Position numbers and translations under genes: made by a program. Below, piece by piece: positions 47,483 through 56,409 of a stretch of 64,000 bases of DNA. Source of the stretch: Frondihabitans sp. Leaf304 (GTDB taxonomy: Bacteria; Actinomycetota; Actinomycetes; Actinomycetales; Microbacteriaceae); NCBI RefSeq assembly GCF_001423105.1, contig NZ_LMNV01000002.1:773363-837362 (forward strand). Direction: 5' to 3'. The notes beneath the pieces are model-generated. The model was not told the origin of the DNA, did not search any database, and saw nothing but the letters and a program-made list of their open reading frames with translations. The stretch's first letter is position 1. Each line of letters opens with the position of its first letter.

Positions 47483-49252
47483 TCAGTAGGTGACGGCGCC
47501 CTCTGCTGCGGATCTCACCTGGCGTGCGTACTTGGCGAGGACCCCCCGGGTATACACGGGAGGCAGAGGTGCCCAGCCGTCACGGCGGGCTTCTAGCTCT
47601 GCTGCATCGACGAGTAGGTCAAGCGAACGAGCTGCGATATCGACCCGAATCAGATCACCATCGCGCACGAATGCGATCGGACCGGAGTCGACCGCTTCGG
47701 GTGCTATGTGGCCGATGCACAGGCCGGTTGTGCCGCCTGAGAATCGTCCGTCCGTCAACAGTAGTACATCTTTGCCGAGCCCAGCGCCCTTGATTGCGGC
47801 CGTGATGGCGAGCATCTCGCGCATGCCAGGACCGCCCTTCGGACCCTCGTAGCGGATGATCACCACGTCGCCCTTGGCGATACGCCCCTCGGTAAGTGCG
47901 TCCATCGCGGCACGCTCTCGCTCGAAGACACGAGCTGGGCCCTCGAACACCTCGGCGTCGAACCCGGCGGTCTTGACGACGGCGCCCTCGGGAGCAAGGG
48001 ATCCGCTGAGCACCGTGAGTCCGCCGGTCGGGTGGATCGGGTTGTCGAGGGTGCGGAGCACCTCGCCGTCGAGCGGCTTCGGCTTGATGTCGGCCAGGTT
48101 CTCGGCCACGGTCTTGCCGGTGACGGTGAGGCAGTCGCCGTGCAGCAGACCGGCGTCGAGCAGTGCCTTCATGACGACGGGCACGCCACCGTGGCGGTCG
48201 ACGTCGTTCATGACGTACTTGCCGAAGGGCTTGAGGTCGCCGATGTGAGGCACCTTGTCGCCGATGCGGTTGAAGTCGTCGATGGTCAGCTCGACCTCGG
48301 CCTCGTAGGCGATCGCAAGCAGGTGGAGAACGACGTTGGTCGAGCCGCCGAATGCCATAGCAACGGCGATCGCGTTCTCGAAGGCGTCTTTGGTGAGGAT
48401 GTCGCGCGCCGTGATGCCCTTCTTAAGCATGTTGACCACGGCCTCGCCCGAGCGGTGGGCGAAGTAGTCGCGGCGACGATCGGCGGAGGGCGGCGAAGCG
48501 GATCCTGGAAGCGACATACCCAGGGCTTCGGCGACCGAGGCCATCGTGTTGGCCGTGTACATGCCACCGCAGGCGCCCTCGCCCGGGGCGATCGCGCACT
48601 CGATGGCGTAGAGGTCTTCCTCCGAGATGGTGCCGGCCTTCGCCGCGCCCACCGCCTCGAACGAGTCGATGATCGTCACGTCTTTCTCGGTGCCGTCGCT
48701 CAGCTTGACCCAGCCGGGGGCGATCGATCCGGCGTAGAGAAATACGCTGGCGAGGTCGAGACGGGCCGCAGCCATGAGCATGCCCGGGAGCGACTTGTCG
48801 CAGCCGGCGAGCATGACCGATCCGTCGAGACGCTCGGCCATCATCACGGTCTCGACGCTGTCGGCGATGACCTCGCGCGAGACGAGCGAGAAGTGCATGC
48901 CCTCGTGGCCCATAGCGATGCCGTCCGAGACGGAGATCGTGCCGAACTGCAGCGGGTAGCCGCCGCCCGAGTGGACGCCCTCTTTGGCACCCTGGGCGAG
49001 ACGGTTGAGCGACAGATTGCAGGGCGTGATCTCGTTCCACGACGAGGCGATGCCGATCTGCGGTTTCTCCCAGTCGGCGTCGCCCATTCCGACCGCGCGG
49101 AGCATTCCCCGCGAGGTGGTGGCTTCGATGCCGTCGGTGACGTCTCTGCTGCGGGGCTTGATGTCGATAGGTGCCGCGTCGGTAGGTGCCGCGTCGGTAG
49201 CTGCCGCGTCGACGCCGTCGTCAGAAGCCCTGGCCGTGAAGTTCTCAGACAT
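47483..49252 (-). CDS. ilvD: Dihydroxy-acid dehydratase
   Basis: A 589-residue Fe-S dehydratase of branched-chain amino acid synthesis. The cluster cysteines are in [22 protein letters not shown] and [13 protein letters not shown]. The C-terminal [23 protein letters not shown] is conserved. Residues 11-29 contain an Ala/Asp/Pro repeat made by three 15-bp DNA repeats (49166-49210) that most IlvD lack. It starts ATG at 49250-49252, 10 bases after the upstream gene's stop. Confidence 0.96.
   Translation of the reverse strand: MSENFTARASDDGVDAAATDAAPTDAAPIDIKPRSRDVTDGIEATTSRGMLRAVGMGDADWEKPQIGIASSWNEITPCNLSLNRLAQGAKEGVHSGGGYPLQFGTISVSDGIAMGHEGMHFSLVSREVIADSVETVMMAERLDGSVMLAGCDKSLPGMLMAAARLDLASVFLYAGSIAPGWVKLSDGTEKDVTIIDSFEAVGAAKAGTISEEDLYAIECAIAPGEGACGGMYTANTMASVAEALGMSLPGSASPPSADRRRDYFAHRSGEAVVNMLKKGITARDILTKDAFENAIAVAMAFGGSTNVVLHLLAIAYEAEVELTIDDFNRIGDKVPHIGDLKPFGKYVMNDVDRHGGVPVVMKALLDAGLLHGDCLTVTGKTVAENLADIKPKPLDGEVLRTLDNPIHPTGGLTVLSGSLAPEGAVVKTAGFDAEVFEGPARVFERERAAMDALTEGRIAKGDVVIIRYEGPKGGPGMREMLAITAAIKGAGLGKDVLLLTDGRFSGGTTGLCIGHIAPEAVDSGPIAFVRDGDLIRVDIAARSLDLLVDAAELEARRDGWAPLPPVYTRGVLAKYARQVRSAAEGAVTY
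49166..49210. repeat. 15-bp tandem repeat in the ilvD N-terminus
   Basis: Three consecutive 15-bp units (GGTAGGTGCCGCGTC type) in frame. They encode an (A/P-T/I-D-A-A)-like repeat before the catalytic domain, so repeat-number change would not shift the frame. Confidence 0.75.
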
Positions 49253-49262
49253 GTCGCTCAGT

Positions 49263-50069
49263 TTAGGGCTTCGTCGAGGGCGCACCGGACCGGACGACGA
49301 TGGCGCCTGAACTCGTGTCGAGGGTGACGTGGGTGCTCGCCTGCGGCGTGGCCGAGAGGTCGACGGACTCCGGCGATTTCTGCCCGGCGGGGAACGGCGA
49401 GACCTCGAGGATCCCAGCGGAAATGTTCCACCGCGCAGAGATCGAGGCGCCACCGGCCGTGATCAGATCGAGGCGCACGCCCGTCGCCGCAGCCTGGGCC
49501 CGCGGCGTGCACGAGCTGGCTCCGCGCGTGGATCCGACGCTCAAGACGAGGCAGTACGACCGATCGGTGCCCCGGGCGACCCAGATGCCGGCCCCGTCGT
49601 CGGACTGGCCCCACTGCGCCAAGACGCGCCGCGTGCTCGAGGCGTCGATGCGGGGCAGGGTCACGTCGGGGATGTCGCCTTTCGTCTGCACCTGGTCGAA
49701 GTACTCGCCTCCGAGCGTTTCGGCGACGGCACCGTCGGCCGCGCTCGCCCGCTGAACGGCGCTCGACACGGGGGTGCCCGGACTGTCGCCGGTGCCTGCG
49801 GCACGAATGGACTGCGACACGCCGGCCCCGATGAGGGCGGCGGCGATCACGGCCACCGCTCCCCCGGCCAGCCAGGCGCGAGCGGGGCGGGCCAGAGGCT
49901 CGTGCTGCCCCCCGGCGTCGCCTTCGGCGGGGGCGAGCGCAGGATCCTGGGCTGCCTGCTTCGTCACGGACGTGCCGCCGAGCAGGCGGTTCAGCTCCGC
50001 GACATCGGCCGGGTCGGGCGCTGCTTGGCCGTAAACCCGGCGCTCGAGGTCACGACGACGATCGTCCAT
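49263..50069 (-). CDS. Hypothetical single-pass membrane protein
   Basis: A 268-residue protein that I do not recognise. A hydrophilic N-terminus ([14 protein letters not shown], then [14 protein letters not shown]) of about 62 residues precedes one membrane helix (about 65-88). A Ser/Thr-rich outer stalk leads to a compact domain with two cysteines ([11 protein letters not shown] and GASSCTPRA). The topology recalls anti-sigma factors, and the short acidic N-terminal helix would be the binding part, but no sigma gene is adjacent. It lies 10 bases before ilvD and may share its transcript. The N-terminal region contains a GCAGGATCCTG site. Confidence 0.7.
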   Translation of the reverse strand: MDDRRRDLERRVYGQAAPDPADVAELNRLLGGTSVTKQAAQDPALAPAEGDAGGQHEPLARPARAWLAGGAVAVIAAALIGAGVSQSIRAAGTGDSPGTPVSSAVQRASAADGAVAETLGGEYFDQVQTKGDIPDVTLPRIDASSTRRVLAQWGQSDDGAGIWVARGTDRSYCLVLSVGSTRGASSCTPRAQAAATGVRLDLITAGGASISARWNISAGILEVSPFPAGQKSPESVDLSATPQASTHVTLDTSSGAIVVRSGAPSTKP

Positions 50070-50121
50070 GGGTCGATTGTGCGCTTTTGCGGGCTGTTTC
50101 GGGGGCTACTCCGAGGATTGT

Positions 50122-50418
50122 TCAGGCCCCGACGAGGGAGACGATGCCGACGAGTTCGTCGCGGTGCAACTCTGTCGCGATGTCGAGGTCGTATCTCGTC
50201 TGGAGGTTCAGCCAGAAGCGTGCCGTGGTGCCAAGGGCCCTTCCGAGGCGGAGGGCCGTGTCGGGAGTGATGCCGCGCGTGCCGTGGACGATCTCGTTGA
50301 TGCGGCGGGGCGGGACCCCAACCGTCTTCGCGAGACGGTACTGGCTGATCTTGAGGGGTGCCAGGAACTCCTCCAGGAGAATTTCTCCCGGGTGGATGGG
50401 TGCGTGGATCTCGGTCAT
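50122..50418 (-). CDS. higA: HigA family antitoxin
   Basis: A 98-residue XRE-type helix-turn-helix protein of the HigA/VapI group: IHPGEILLEEFLAPLKIS, QYRLAKTVGVPPRRINEIVHG (the helix-turn-helix), and TARFWLNLQTRYDL. It lies 40 bases after the RelE-like toxin gene in the toxin-first order of higBA loci. It probably represses the operon through the palindrome upstream of higB. Confidence 0.93.
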   Translation of the reverse strand: MTEIHAPIHPGEILLEEFLAPLKISQYRLAKTVGVPPRRINEIVHGTRGITPDTALRLGRALGTTARFWLNLQTRYDLDIATELHRDELVGIVSLVGA

Positions 50419-50458
50419 CGCTCGCTCCTCGGCTCGATGTCGTGACGGGTTGGTTTCA

Positions 50459-50740
50459 TCAGTGGTAGTCCGTTATCTCAACGTCGCCCGGCCCCTGGTC
50501 GCTCCAGACGAAGCAGATTCGGTACTGGTCGTTGATCCGGATGCTGTGCTGGCCGGCTCGATCGCCTCTCAGTTGCTCGAGCCGGTTGCCGGGCGGCACT
50601 CGGAGGTCGTTGAGGAGCTCTGCGGCATCGAGCATCAGCAGCTTTCGGTGGGCAATCCTCTGAAGATCAGGGCCGAGTCGCGCTGCCCGGACGCGACGCC
50701 AGACCCGCTCGGTCTCGGTGGTGGAGAAGGATTGGATCAC
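50459..50740 (-). CDS. higB: HigB family toxin (RelE-like mRNA interferase)
   Basis: A 93-residue RelE/ParE-superfamily toxin that would cleave mRNA on the ribosome. The family pattern is clear: ARLGPDLQRIAHRKLLMLDAA, LRVPPGNRLEQLRGDRAGQHSIRINDQYRICFVW, and the final VEITDYH. The start is the GTG at 50738-50740. It lies 7 bases from the -10 element, so translation is probably leaderless. The downstream higA completes the pair. Confidence 0.93.
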   Translation of the reverse strand: MIQSFSTTETERVWRRVRAARLGPDLQRIAHRKLLMLDAAELLNDLRVPPGNRLEQLRGDRAGQHSIRINDQYRICFVWSDQGPGDVEITDYH

Positions 50741-50746
50741 GTCTCA

Positions 50747-50774
50747 ATAGTAACGCTTGGCGTTATTAGGTCAA
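50747..50774 (-). promoter_or_regulatory. Promoter of the higBA operon
   Basis: On the minus strand TTGACC (50769-50774) and TACTAT (50747-50752) are separated by 16 bases. Initiation would fall at or next to the GTG of higB at 50740. Confidence 0.65.
50751..50765. promoter_or_regulatory. Palindromic operator, probable HigA site
   Basis: Perfect inverted repeat TAACGC-TTG-GCGTTA lying in the spacer of the higBA promoter and touching the -10. This is the expected position for autorepression by HigA. Confidence 0.7.
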
Positions 50775-50812
50775 GATTGTCGAGGGCGCCCGCTACCGGG
50801 CCTGCAGCACGA

Positions 50813-50869
50813 CGAGAGTGGCCGAATGGGGCCCTAAGGCCGTCGAAGACCCCCACTTCGGCACTCTCG
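50813..50869. terminator. Two-tier palindrome between otsB and higBA
   Basis: CGAGAGTG..CCGAA..TGGGG (50813-50831) pairs with CCCCA..TTCGG..CACTCTCG (50851-50869) with single-base bulges, and the centre holds GGCC..GGCC. It probably ends the otsA-otsB transcript. The region from 50870 to 50953 shows nothing else. Confidence 0.6.
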
Positions 50870-50953
50870 GCACGGGAGGCGTTGCCGCCCGGAGAGCAGA
50901 CCGCCGACAGCCAACGCTGGACGCCCTCCGGCGGCCGGCGAGGCGGGCGGAGG

Positions 50954-51772
50954 CTAGGAGCGACCGAGGTGCGCGCGCAGCTCGGCAAGGTCGGCCAGCA
51001 CGTGAGCCACAGCAGCCGGATCGGCTACCCGGTAGCCCGCCGCCGTCTCGCCGGGGCCGCACTTGAGGCCGAAGTCGGTGGCCGTCAGAGCGCGGAATCC
51101 GTCTTCGTCGGTCACGTCGTCGCCCGCGAAGAAGATCGCCGTTGCACCCGTCATTTCGCGAAGTCGATCGAGGCCGTCACCCTTGGAGGCACTGCGAACT
51201 GCGAATTCGAGTACGTTCTTGCCCGCCCGCTCGGTGGCTCCGGCGGCCGTCTCGGCGACGCGACGCCGAGCCTCTCGCTCGACGGTGGCGGTGACCTCGG
51301 CGTCGGCGAGCCGAGTGTGCAGAGCAAACCCGGCGGGCTTCTCTTCGACGTGGACCTCGTCGAAGGGAGCGGCGACCTCAGTGAGGATCGTCTGGAGCTC
51401 GGCCCGGAGAGCCTGCTCGTCGTCGTCGAGCCCGACCTCGGCATCGCCGTCGACGCGGTACTCCACCCCGTGCGAGCCCACCAGCAAAATCGAGTCGGGC
51501 GCCTCCGAGACCTCGATCAGGCTATCGAGAGCACGACCGGAGACGAGGGCGACGTGCGTCTCGGGCAGTCCGGCCAGACGGAGCATGGCCTCGTGCGCCT
51601 CGGGAAGAGCACGCGCGTGGAGCGGCGCATCGACCTCGGGGGCGAGGGTGCCGTCGAAGTCGAGCGCGACCAGGAGGCGCGGGGCCGTCGCGAGAATGCC
51701 GAGGGCGTCAGCGAAAGCGGTGTCGGAGGATTCGGCCGGGGTCGAGGCGGCGTCTGGCGTCACGGCGCTCAT
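50954..51772 (-). CDS. otsB: Trehalose-6-phosphate phosphatase
   Basis: A 272-residue HAD phosphatase that dephosphorylates trehalose-6-phosphate. Motif I LDFDGTLAP (about residue 37) holds the nucleophile aspartate. VSGRALDSLIE, GSHGVEYR and FAGDDVTDEDGF (metal aspartates) follow in the standard order. It starts within the otsA stop (ATGA at 51769-51772). Confidence 0.96.
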   Translation of the reverse strand: MSAVTPDAASTPAESSDTAFADALGILATAPRLLVALDFDGTLAPEVDAPLHARALPEAHEAMLRLAGLPETHVALVSGRALDSLIEVSEAPDSILLVGSHGVEYRVDGDAEVGLDDDEQALRAELQTILTEVAAPFDEVHVEEKPAGFALHTRLADAEVTATVEREARRRVAETAAGATERAGKNVLEFAVRSASKGDGLDRLREMTGATAIFFAGDDVTDEDGFRALTATDFGLKCGPGETAAGYRVADPAAVAHVLADLAELRAHLGRS

Positions 51773-53337
51773 GCTGCGGGCTCCGACGAGGCCGAGCCGT
51801 CGGTCGATGCGGCGTCGTTCGACGCCACCTCGGTGCCCTTCGGTGGAGCGGCGACGCGATGGCCGGGCCGCACATCGGCCAGCGCCTCCAAGAACTTCGC
51901 CGACCAGGCGGCGACGTCGTTGTCGAGCACACGGCGGCGGAGGGCGCGCATACGCGTGACCCGGTCGCGCTTCGGCATCTCGATGGCGCGCATGATCGTG
52001 TTCTTGAGGCCGCCGATGTCGTGCGGGTTGATCAACAACGCACTTCGCAGCTCGTCGGCCGCACCGGCGAACTCGCTCAGGATGAGCACACCGTCGTTGT
52101 CGTGGCGCACAGCCACGTACTCCTTGGCGACGAGGTTCATGCCGTCGCGAAGGGCCGTGACGAGCATGATGTCGGCCGCGAGATAGAGCGCGACCATCTC
52201 TTCGCGCGGGTAGCCGTGGTGGTGGTAGCTGATGGCGGTGTGGCTCATCGTCGCGAAGTCGCCGTTGATGCGCCCCACGGTCAGCTCGATCTCGTCGCGG
52301 AGCTCCATGTAAGCGGCCACCCGCTCACGGCTCGGTGAGGCCACCTGCACGAGGGTTGCGTCTTCGACATCCAGACGGCCGTCGTGGAGGAGCTCGCCGA
52401 ACGCCTTCATGCGGTGGCGGATGCCCTTGGTGTAGTCGAGGCGGTCGACGCCCAGGATCACCGTCTTGGGGTTGCCGAGACCCTCGCGGATCTCCCGCGC
52501 CCGAGCCTGGATATCGGGGCGCCGCGACAGCGCCTCGTAGCCCGCGGAGTCGATCGAGATCGGGAACTGCTTCGCGAGCACCCGGCGCACCTTCTTGCCG
52601 CGTCGCTCGAGCGGGGCCGACTCGTCGTCGACCGGCACGTCGATGTAGGGGCGGGTGGTCGCGTAGCCCAGGAGGTGACGAACCGACCGGGAGAAGTTCG
52701 AGGCGTCGTCGGCGCGCTGGAACCCGATCACGTCGGCCCCGAGCAGGCCGGTCAGGATCGCCTCGCGCCAGGGCAGCTGCGAGAAGATGCCGAGGGGAGG
52801 GAACGGGATGTGGTTGAAGAAGCCGATGGTCAGATCGGGGCGCAGTTCGCGGAGGTACTGCGGCACGAGCTGAAGCTGGTAATCCTGCACCCAGACGACA
52901 CCACCCTGCTCGGCGACCTCGGCGGCACGCTGGGCGAAGCGTCGGTTGACCTTGACGTACGACTCCCACCAGACGCGGTGGTAGGTCGGCGCCGAGATGA
53001 CGTCGTGGTAGAGCGGCCAGAGGGTGTCGTTGCTGAATCCCTCGTAGTAGCGCTCGACCTCTTCGGCGCTGAGAGGTACCGGCACGACGTTGATGCCGTC
53101 GTTCTCGAAGGGCTCGAACTCGAGGTCGGGCTTGCCGGCCCAGCCGATCCAGGCGCCGTCGTTGACGCGCATGACGGGCTCCAGCGCGGTGACGAGCCCG
53201 CCAGGAGAGTGCTCCCACTTCACGTCGCCGTTCTCGTCGACGGTGTGGTCGACGGGAAGGCGGTTCGAGACGACGACGAAACCGTAGGTCTCGCCGGTGG
53301 TCGGCTCAGTGGCGGGGTGTTCGGCCTGGTCAGACAT
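51769..53337 (-). CDS. otsA: Alpha,alpha-trehalose-phosphate synthase (UDP-forming)
   Basis: A 522-residue GT20 glycosyltransferase. VVSNRLPVDH and EHSPGGLVTALEPVM (donor loop), WVQDYQLQLVPQYLR, GVDRLDYTKGIRHRM and the C-terminal TALRDGMNLVAKEYVA are characteristic. The last 30 residues are a low-complexity tail. With otsB it forms the OtsA-OtsB route to trehalose, a compatible solute and, in actinobacteria, a glycolipid precursor. Confidence 0.97.
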   Translation of the reverse strand: MSDQAEHPATEPTTGETYGFVVVSNRLPVDHTVDENGDVKWEHSPGGLVTALEPVMRVNDGAWIGWAGKPDLEFEPFENDGINVVPVPLSAEEVERYYEGFSNDTLWPLYHDVISAPTYHRVWWESYVKVNRRFAQRAAEVAEQGGVVWVQDYQLQLVPQYLRELRPDLTIGFFNHIPFPPLGIFSQLPWREAILTGLLGADVIGFQRADDASNFSRSVRHLLGYATTRPYIDVPVDDESAPLERRGKKVRRVLAKQFPISIDSAGYEALSRRPDIQARAREIREGLGNPKTVILGVDRLDYTKGIRHRMKAFGELLHDGRLDVEDATLVQVASPSRERVAAYMELRDEIELTVGRINGDFATMSHTAISYHHHGYPREEMVALYLAADIMLVTALRDGMNLVAKEYVAVRHDNDGVLILSEFAGAADELRSALLINPHDIGGLKNTIMRAIEMPKRDRVTRMRALRRRVLDNDVAAWSAKFLEALADVRPGHRVAAPPKGTEVASNDAASTDGSASSEPAA

Positions 53338-53465
53338 GGTGAAGAGGTGCTCCGCTCGATCTCTCGGGGGCTTCGCCCCGGGCGCTCAAAGGCTATCAGC
53401 GGGTCGAACCGGTCGGTTCAGCGTCGTTGCGAGCGGGCAGGATCCGACGGGCCGAGCCCCGCAGG

Positions 53466-54236
53466 CTACGAGAGCAGATCGAGGGTCGCGTCGGCGGCTC
53501 GGGCCAGCGCGACCCCGTAGCTCCGGCCGTGACCGGCCGCGTGCACCGCGAGCGGGTGCAGCTGGTGCAGCGGCACCCGCTCCTGCCAGCCCGCACGAAG
53601 CGGCGCAGCATCGTCGTACGCCGCGAGGAGGTCGTCGAGGAACGGGCACCCGAAGAGCGCGAGCATCGCCAGATCGGTCTCACGGTGGCCGCCGTGCGCT
53701 GCAGGATCGATGAGGACGACGCCGCCGGCCGAGAAGAGCACGTTGCCGGCCCAGAGGTCGCCGTGAAGCCTTGCGGGCGCCTCGCCGTCATCGAACGCTC
53801 CATGTGAGATCGCGTCGCAGGTGTCTCGGATCCTGCGCTCTTCGGTCTCGGTGACTGTTCCGGCTTTGACGGCGATTTCGACGTACGGCAGGACGCGCTG
53901 CTGCGCGTAGAAGATGCCCCAGGTCGACTTCGGGTCGGTTCGCATCGGGCGGCTGCCGATAAAGGTGGGGCCGCTCCAGCCGGTGGGCGGTGCGCCGAAG
54001 GCGGCGGCTCCGGCGGCGTGCGTGACGGCGAGTGCGGTGCCGAAGGCGCGCGCCGCGTCAACGGTGGGCCGCGCCTCATGGATCTCTTCGAGGGCGATGC
54101 GGCCGGGTGCGACCTCGTCGACGCCCACGACGCGCGCTCCCCCGTCTGCGGTGGCTTCGGCGAGCCACTCGAGCCCCACCGCCTCGGCCTCGAAGAAGCC
54201 GTCGGGTGCGTCGGGCCGGGTCTTGACAAAGCTCAT
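53466..54236 (-). CDS. Fructosamine kinase family protein
   Basis: A 256-residue aminoglycoside-phosphotransferase-fold kinase of the fructosamine/ketosamine-3-kinase group: GLEWLAEATADGG, a WGIFYAQQRVLPY block, catalytic RLHGDLWAGNVLF (Asp and Asn), and metal-binding VLIDPAAHGGHRETDLAML. Family members phosphorylate glycated amines so that they decompose, a protein-repair role. The ATG at 54234-54236 fits the family start; the very long frame upstream is antisense to corA and is rejected. It is oriented with otsA, 128 bases apart. Confidence 0.9.
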   Translation of the reverse strand: MSFVKTRPDAPDGFFEAEAVGLEWLAEATADGGARVVGVDEVAPGRIALEEIHEARPTVDAARAFGTALAVTHAAGAAAFGAPPTGWSGPTFIGSRPMRTDPKSTWGIFYAQQRVLPYVEIAVKAGTVTETEERRIRDTCDAISHGAFDDGEAPARLHGDLWAGNVLFSAGGVVLIDPAAHGGHRETDLAMLALFGCPFLDDLLAAYDDAAPLRAGWQERVPLHQLHPLAVHAAGHGRSYGVALARAADATLDLLS

Positions 54237-54449
54237 CGCTTCAGTCTGCCCCGCGTCAGTGCCCGAACGCCGCCCGGATGGCGGTGAAGACGCAGAGGCC
54301 GGGGAGATGCCCGACCCGAGGAGTGCGTCCTGCACATCGATAATTTGAGAGCGATCGGCGGCGGCGTTCTCACCCGTTACTGCCGTGCAGGGGTGCGTCG
54401 ATAGGATCGCTCGCAAATTCGCACCGGAGCGCCGGGCTACGATCGCGGA

Positions 54450-55418
54450 ATGCACCGCACCCGCGCCTACCGCGCCGGCGAACTCGTCGGCGAAGACTTC
54501 GCCATCGACGACGTCAGCGACTACCTCGAATCCGACGACTGCATGATCTGGGTCGACTTCGTGAATCCGACCAAAGCCGACATCGACAAGGTCGGCGACG
54601 AGATGAACCTGCATGAGCTCGCGATCGAGGACGCCCTCGAGCCCAGCCAGCGACCGAAGCTCGACCGGTACGAGAACTTCCTGTTCGCGGTGATGTACAA
54701 CGTCGCCTTCGATCAGGACTCGGGCACCATGGCGACGCACGAGGTCAAGGCGTTCATCACCAAGCGGGCGATGGTCACGATCCACGACGAGGGATTCGAC
54801 GCGACCCAGCTGATGAAGACCTGGGACGACAACAAGGACCTCTCGTCGAAGGGCGTGGCCTTTCTCGTCTGGGGACTCCTCGACCGCATCGTCGACAACC
54901 AGTACGACACCGCCGACGCCCTCGACGACGCGATCGACGGGCTCGAGGAGAACCTCTTCGACATCAAGCAGCAGACGATGGAGATCCAGCGCCGGTCGTT
55001 CGCCCTGCGCAAGAGCCTCGTGACCCTCCGCCGCGTCGTGAACCCGATGCGCGAGATCCTGAACACCCTGCTGCGACGCGACGACACCAAGTTCGCCCCT
55101 GACATGGGTCCGTACTTCCAGGACGTCTACGACCACGTGCTGCGGGTGATCGAGCAGACCGACAGCCTGCGTGACCTGGTGTCGACGATCCTCGACACGA
55201 ACCTCAGCATCCAGAGCAATCGCATGAACCTGGTGATGAAGAAGGTGACGAGCTGGGCCGCGATCATCGCGGTGCCCACGGCCATCACGGGGTACTTCGG
55301 CCAGAACGTGCCCTTTCCCGGTTTCGGGCACGAGGGCGGCGTGATCTTCTCCAGCATCGCAATCGTCGCGGTCTCGCTGACGCTGTATGCCTCCTTCAAG
55401 CGGCGAGACTGGCTGTAA
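54450..55418 (+). CDS. corA: CorA family magnesium/cobalt transporter
   Basis: A 322-residue pentameric channel subunit with a large cytoplasmic N-terminal domain (about 1-250, including long helices EENLFDIKQQTMEIQRR) and two C-terminal membrane helices. The pore signature reads GYFGQNVPFPG, where the classic motif is Y-GMN, so methionine is replaced by glutamine; this GQN variant is known in actinobacterial CorA-like proteins. A basic tail (SFKRRDWL) ends it, as in CorA. ATG at 54450. Confidence 0.9.
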   Translation: MHRTRAYRAGELVGEDFAIDDVSDYLESDDCMIWVDFVNPTKADIDKVGDEMNLHELAIEDALEPSQRPKLDRYENFLFAVMYNVAFDQDSGTMATHEVKAFITKRAMVTIHDEGFDATQLMKTWDDNKDLSSKGVAFLVWGLLDRIVDNQYDTADALDDAIDGLEENLFDIKQQTMEIQRRSFALRKSLVTLRRVVNPMREILNTLLRRDDTKFAPDMGPYFQDVYDHVLRVIEQTDSLRDLVSTILDTNLSIQSNRMNLVMKKVTSWAAIIAVPTAITGYFGQNVPFPGFGHEGGVIFSSIAIVAVSLTLYASFKRRDWL

Positions 55419-55470
55419 CAAGCCACGTAGCGTTCACTGATACGCCACATGCACGATCTACCGTGGCGGC

Positions 55471-56301
55471 ATGATTCGCGTCGGCATGAGCACCTCCTGC
55501 GCTTTCCCCCTCGGCCTCGCCGAAGCCTTCTCGCTGTCGCGCGAGGTCGGATTCGACGGCGTCGAGATCATGGTCACGAACGATCCGGCGACGCACCGCG
55601 CGTCTCGGATCCTCGAGATCTCTCGCGACACGGGGCAACCGGTCCTCTCAATCCACGCACCCGTGTTGTTGCTCACGCACTTCGTCTGGGGCCGCGACCA
55701 GCGAGTCAAGCTCGAGCGGTCGGCCGAACTCGCCCGCGAAGTGGGTGCGTCGACGGTCGTCGTGCACCCGCCGTTCCGCTGGCAGCAGGGCTACGCCGAG
55801 GAGTTCCTCGACGTCGTGCGCGCGGTGGCCTGCCGCTACGAAGTCACCGTCGCCGTCGAGAACATGTTCCCGTGGAAGATCGCGGGTCGGTCGATGAAGA
55901 TGTACGCGCCCGGCTGGGATCCGAGCCTGATGGACTGCGACGCCGCCACCCTCGACTTCTCGCACGCCTCGCTGTCGGGCCGCGACTCGCTCGAGCTGGC
56001 CCGGGCCCTCGACGGACGTCTCCGCCACGTGCACCTCTGCGACGGCTCGCGCGTCTCGGACGATGGGGGCATCTTCGACGAGCACCTCGTACCTGGCCGC
56101 GGCAAAGAGCCGGTCGCCGCAGTGCTCCGCGAGTTGGCGGCGCGGGACTGGTCGGGATCCATCATCGCCGAGGTAAATACCAAGAAGGCAGGATCCGACA
56201 CGGTCCGGCTTGCACTGCTCCGCGAGACGCTGGCATTCGCTCGTGTGGCACTGCAGGAAGGCCGCGCGGCTGCCGCCCCGCGCGTCGAGCTCGCCCGCTA
56301 G
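55471..56301 (+). CDS. Sugar phosphate isomerase/epimerase-like TIM barrel protein
   Basis: A 276-residue xylose-isomerase-like TIM barrel (AP endonuclease 2 family fold): VGMSTSCAFPLGLAEAF, GFDGVEIMV, LSIHAPVLL, VVVHPPFRWQQGYAEEF, VAVENMFPW (metal glutamate), DFSHASLSG and VHLCDG. The ligands E, D, H and a final E (IIAEVNTK) are in their usual strands. The substrate is not evident. It is preceded by corA (52 bases) and ends in a strong terminator. Confidence 0.85.
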   Translation: MIRVGMSTSCAFPLGLAEAFSLSREVGFDGVEIMVTNDPATHRASRILEISRDTGQPVLSIHAPVLLLTHFVWGRDQRVKLERSAELAREVGASTVVVHPPFRWQQGYAEEFLDVVRAVACRYEVTVAVENMFPWKIAGRSMKMYAPGWDPSLMDCDAATLDFSHASLSGRDSLELARALDGRLRHVHLCDGSRVSDDGGIFDEHLVPGRGKEPVAAVLRELAARDWSGSIIAEVNTKKAGSDTVRLALLRETLAFARVALQEGRAAAAPRVELAR

Positions 56302-56336
56302 TCGCGCCTTCTTTTCGTGCCCTGGCGAGTGCACGA

Positions 56337-56370
56337 AAACGGCCCCCGAACCGTAGTTCGGGGGCCGTTT
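56337..56370. terminator. Strong bidirectional terminator
   Basis: A perfect 15-bp stem (56337-56351 with 56356-56370), loop CGTA, with AAA/TTT at its ends and outer GAGTGC/GCACTC arms that extend it. It separates the convergent TIM barrel and phosphatase genes. Confidence 0.88.
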
Positions 56371-56409
56371 CTGCACTCTCGGCGACTCAGCGCCGTCGTG
56401 CCATTCGGG

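Noticed and set aside
53366-53382. GC hairpin before otsA as a terminator of the kinase gene
   Set aside because: Short GGGGC..GCCCC stem with no T-run in the transcribed direction; could equally be chance in GC-rich DNA.
54237-55421. Extension of the fructosamine kinase frame upstream on the minus strand
   Set aside because: It would be antisense to corA for nearly 1 kb; the family start is the ATG at 54236.
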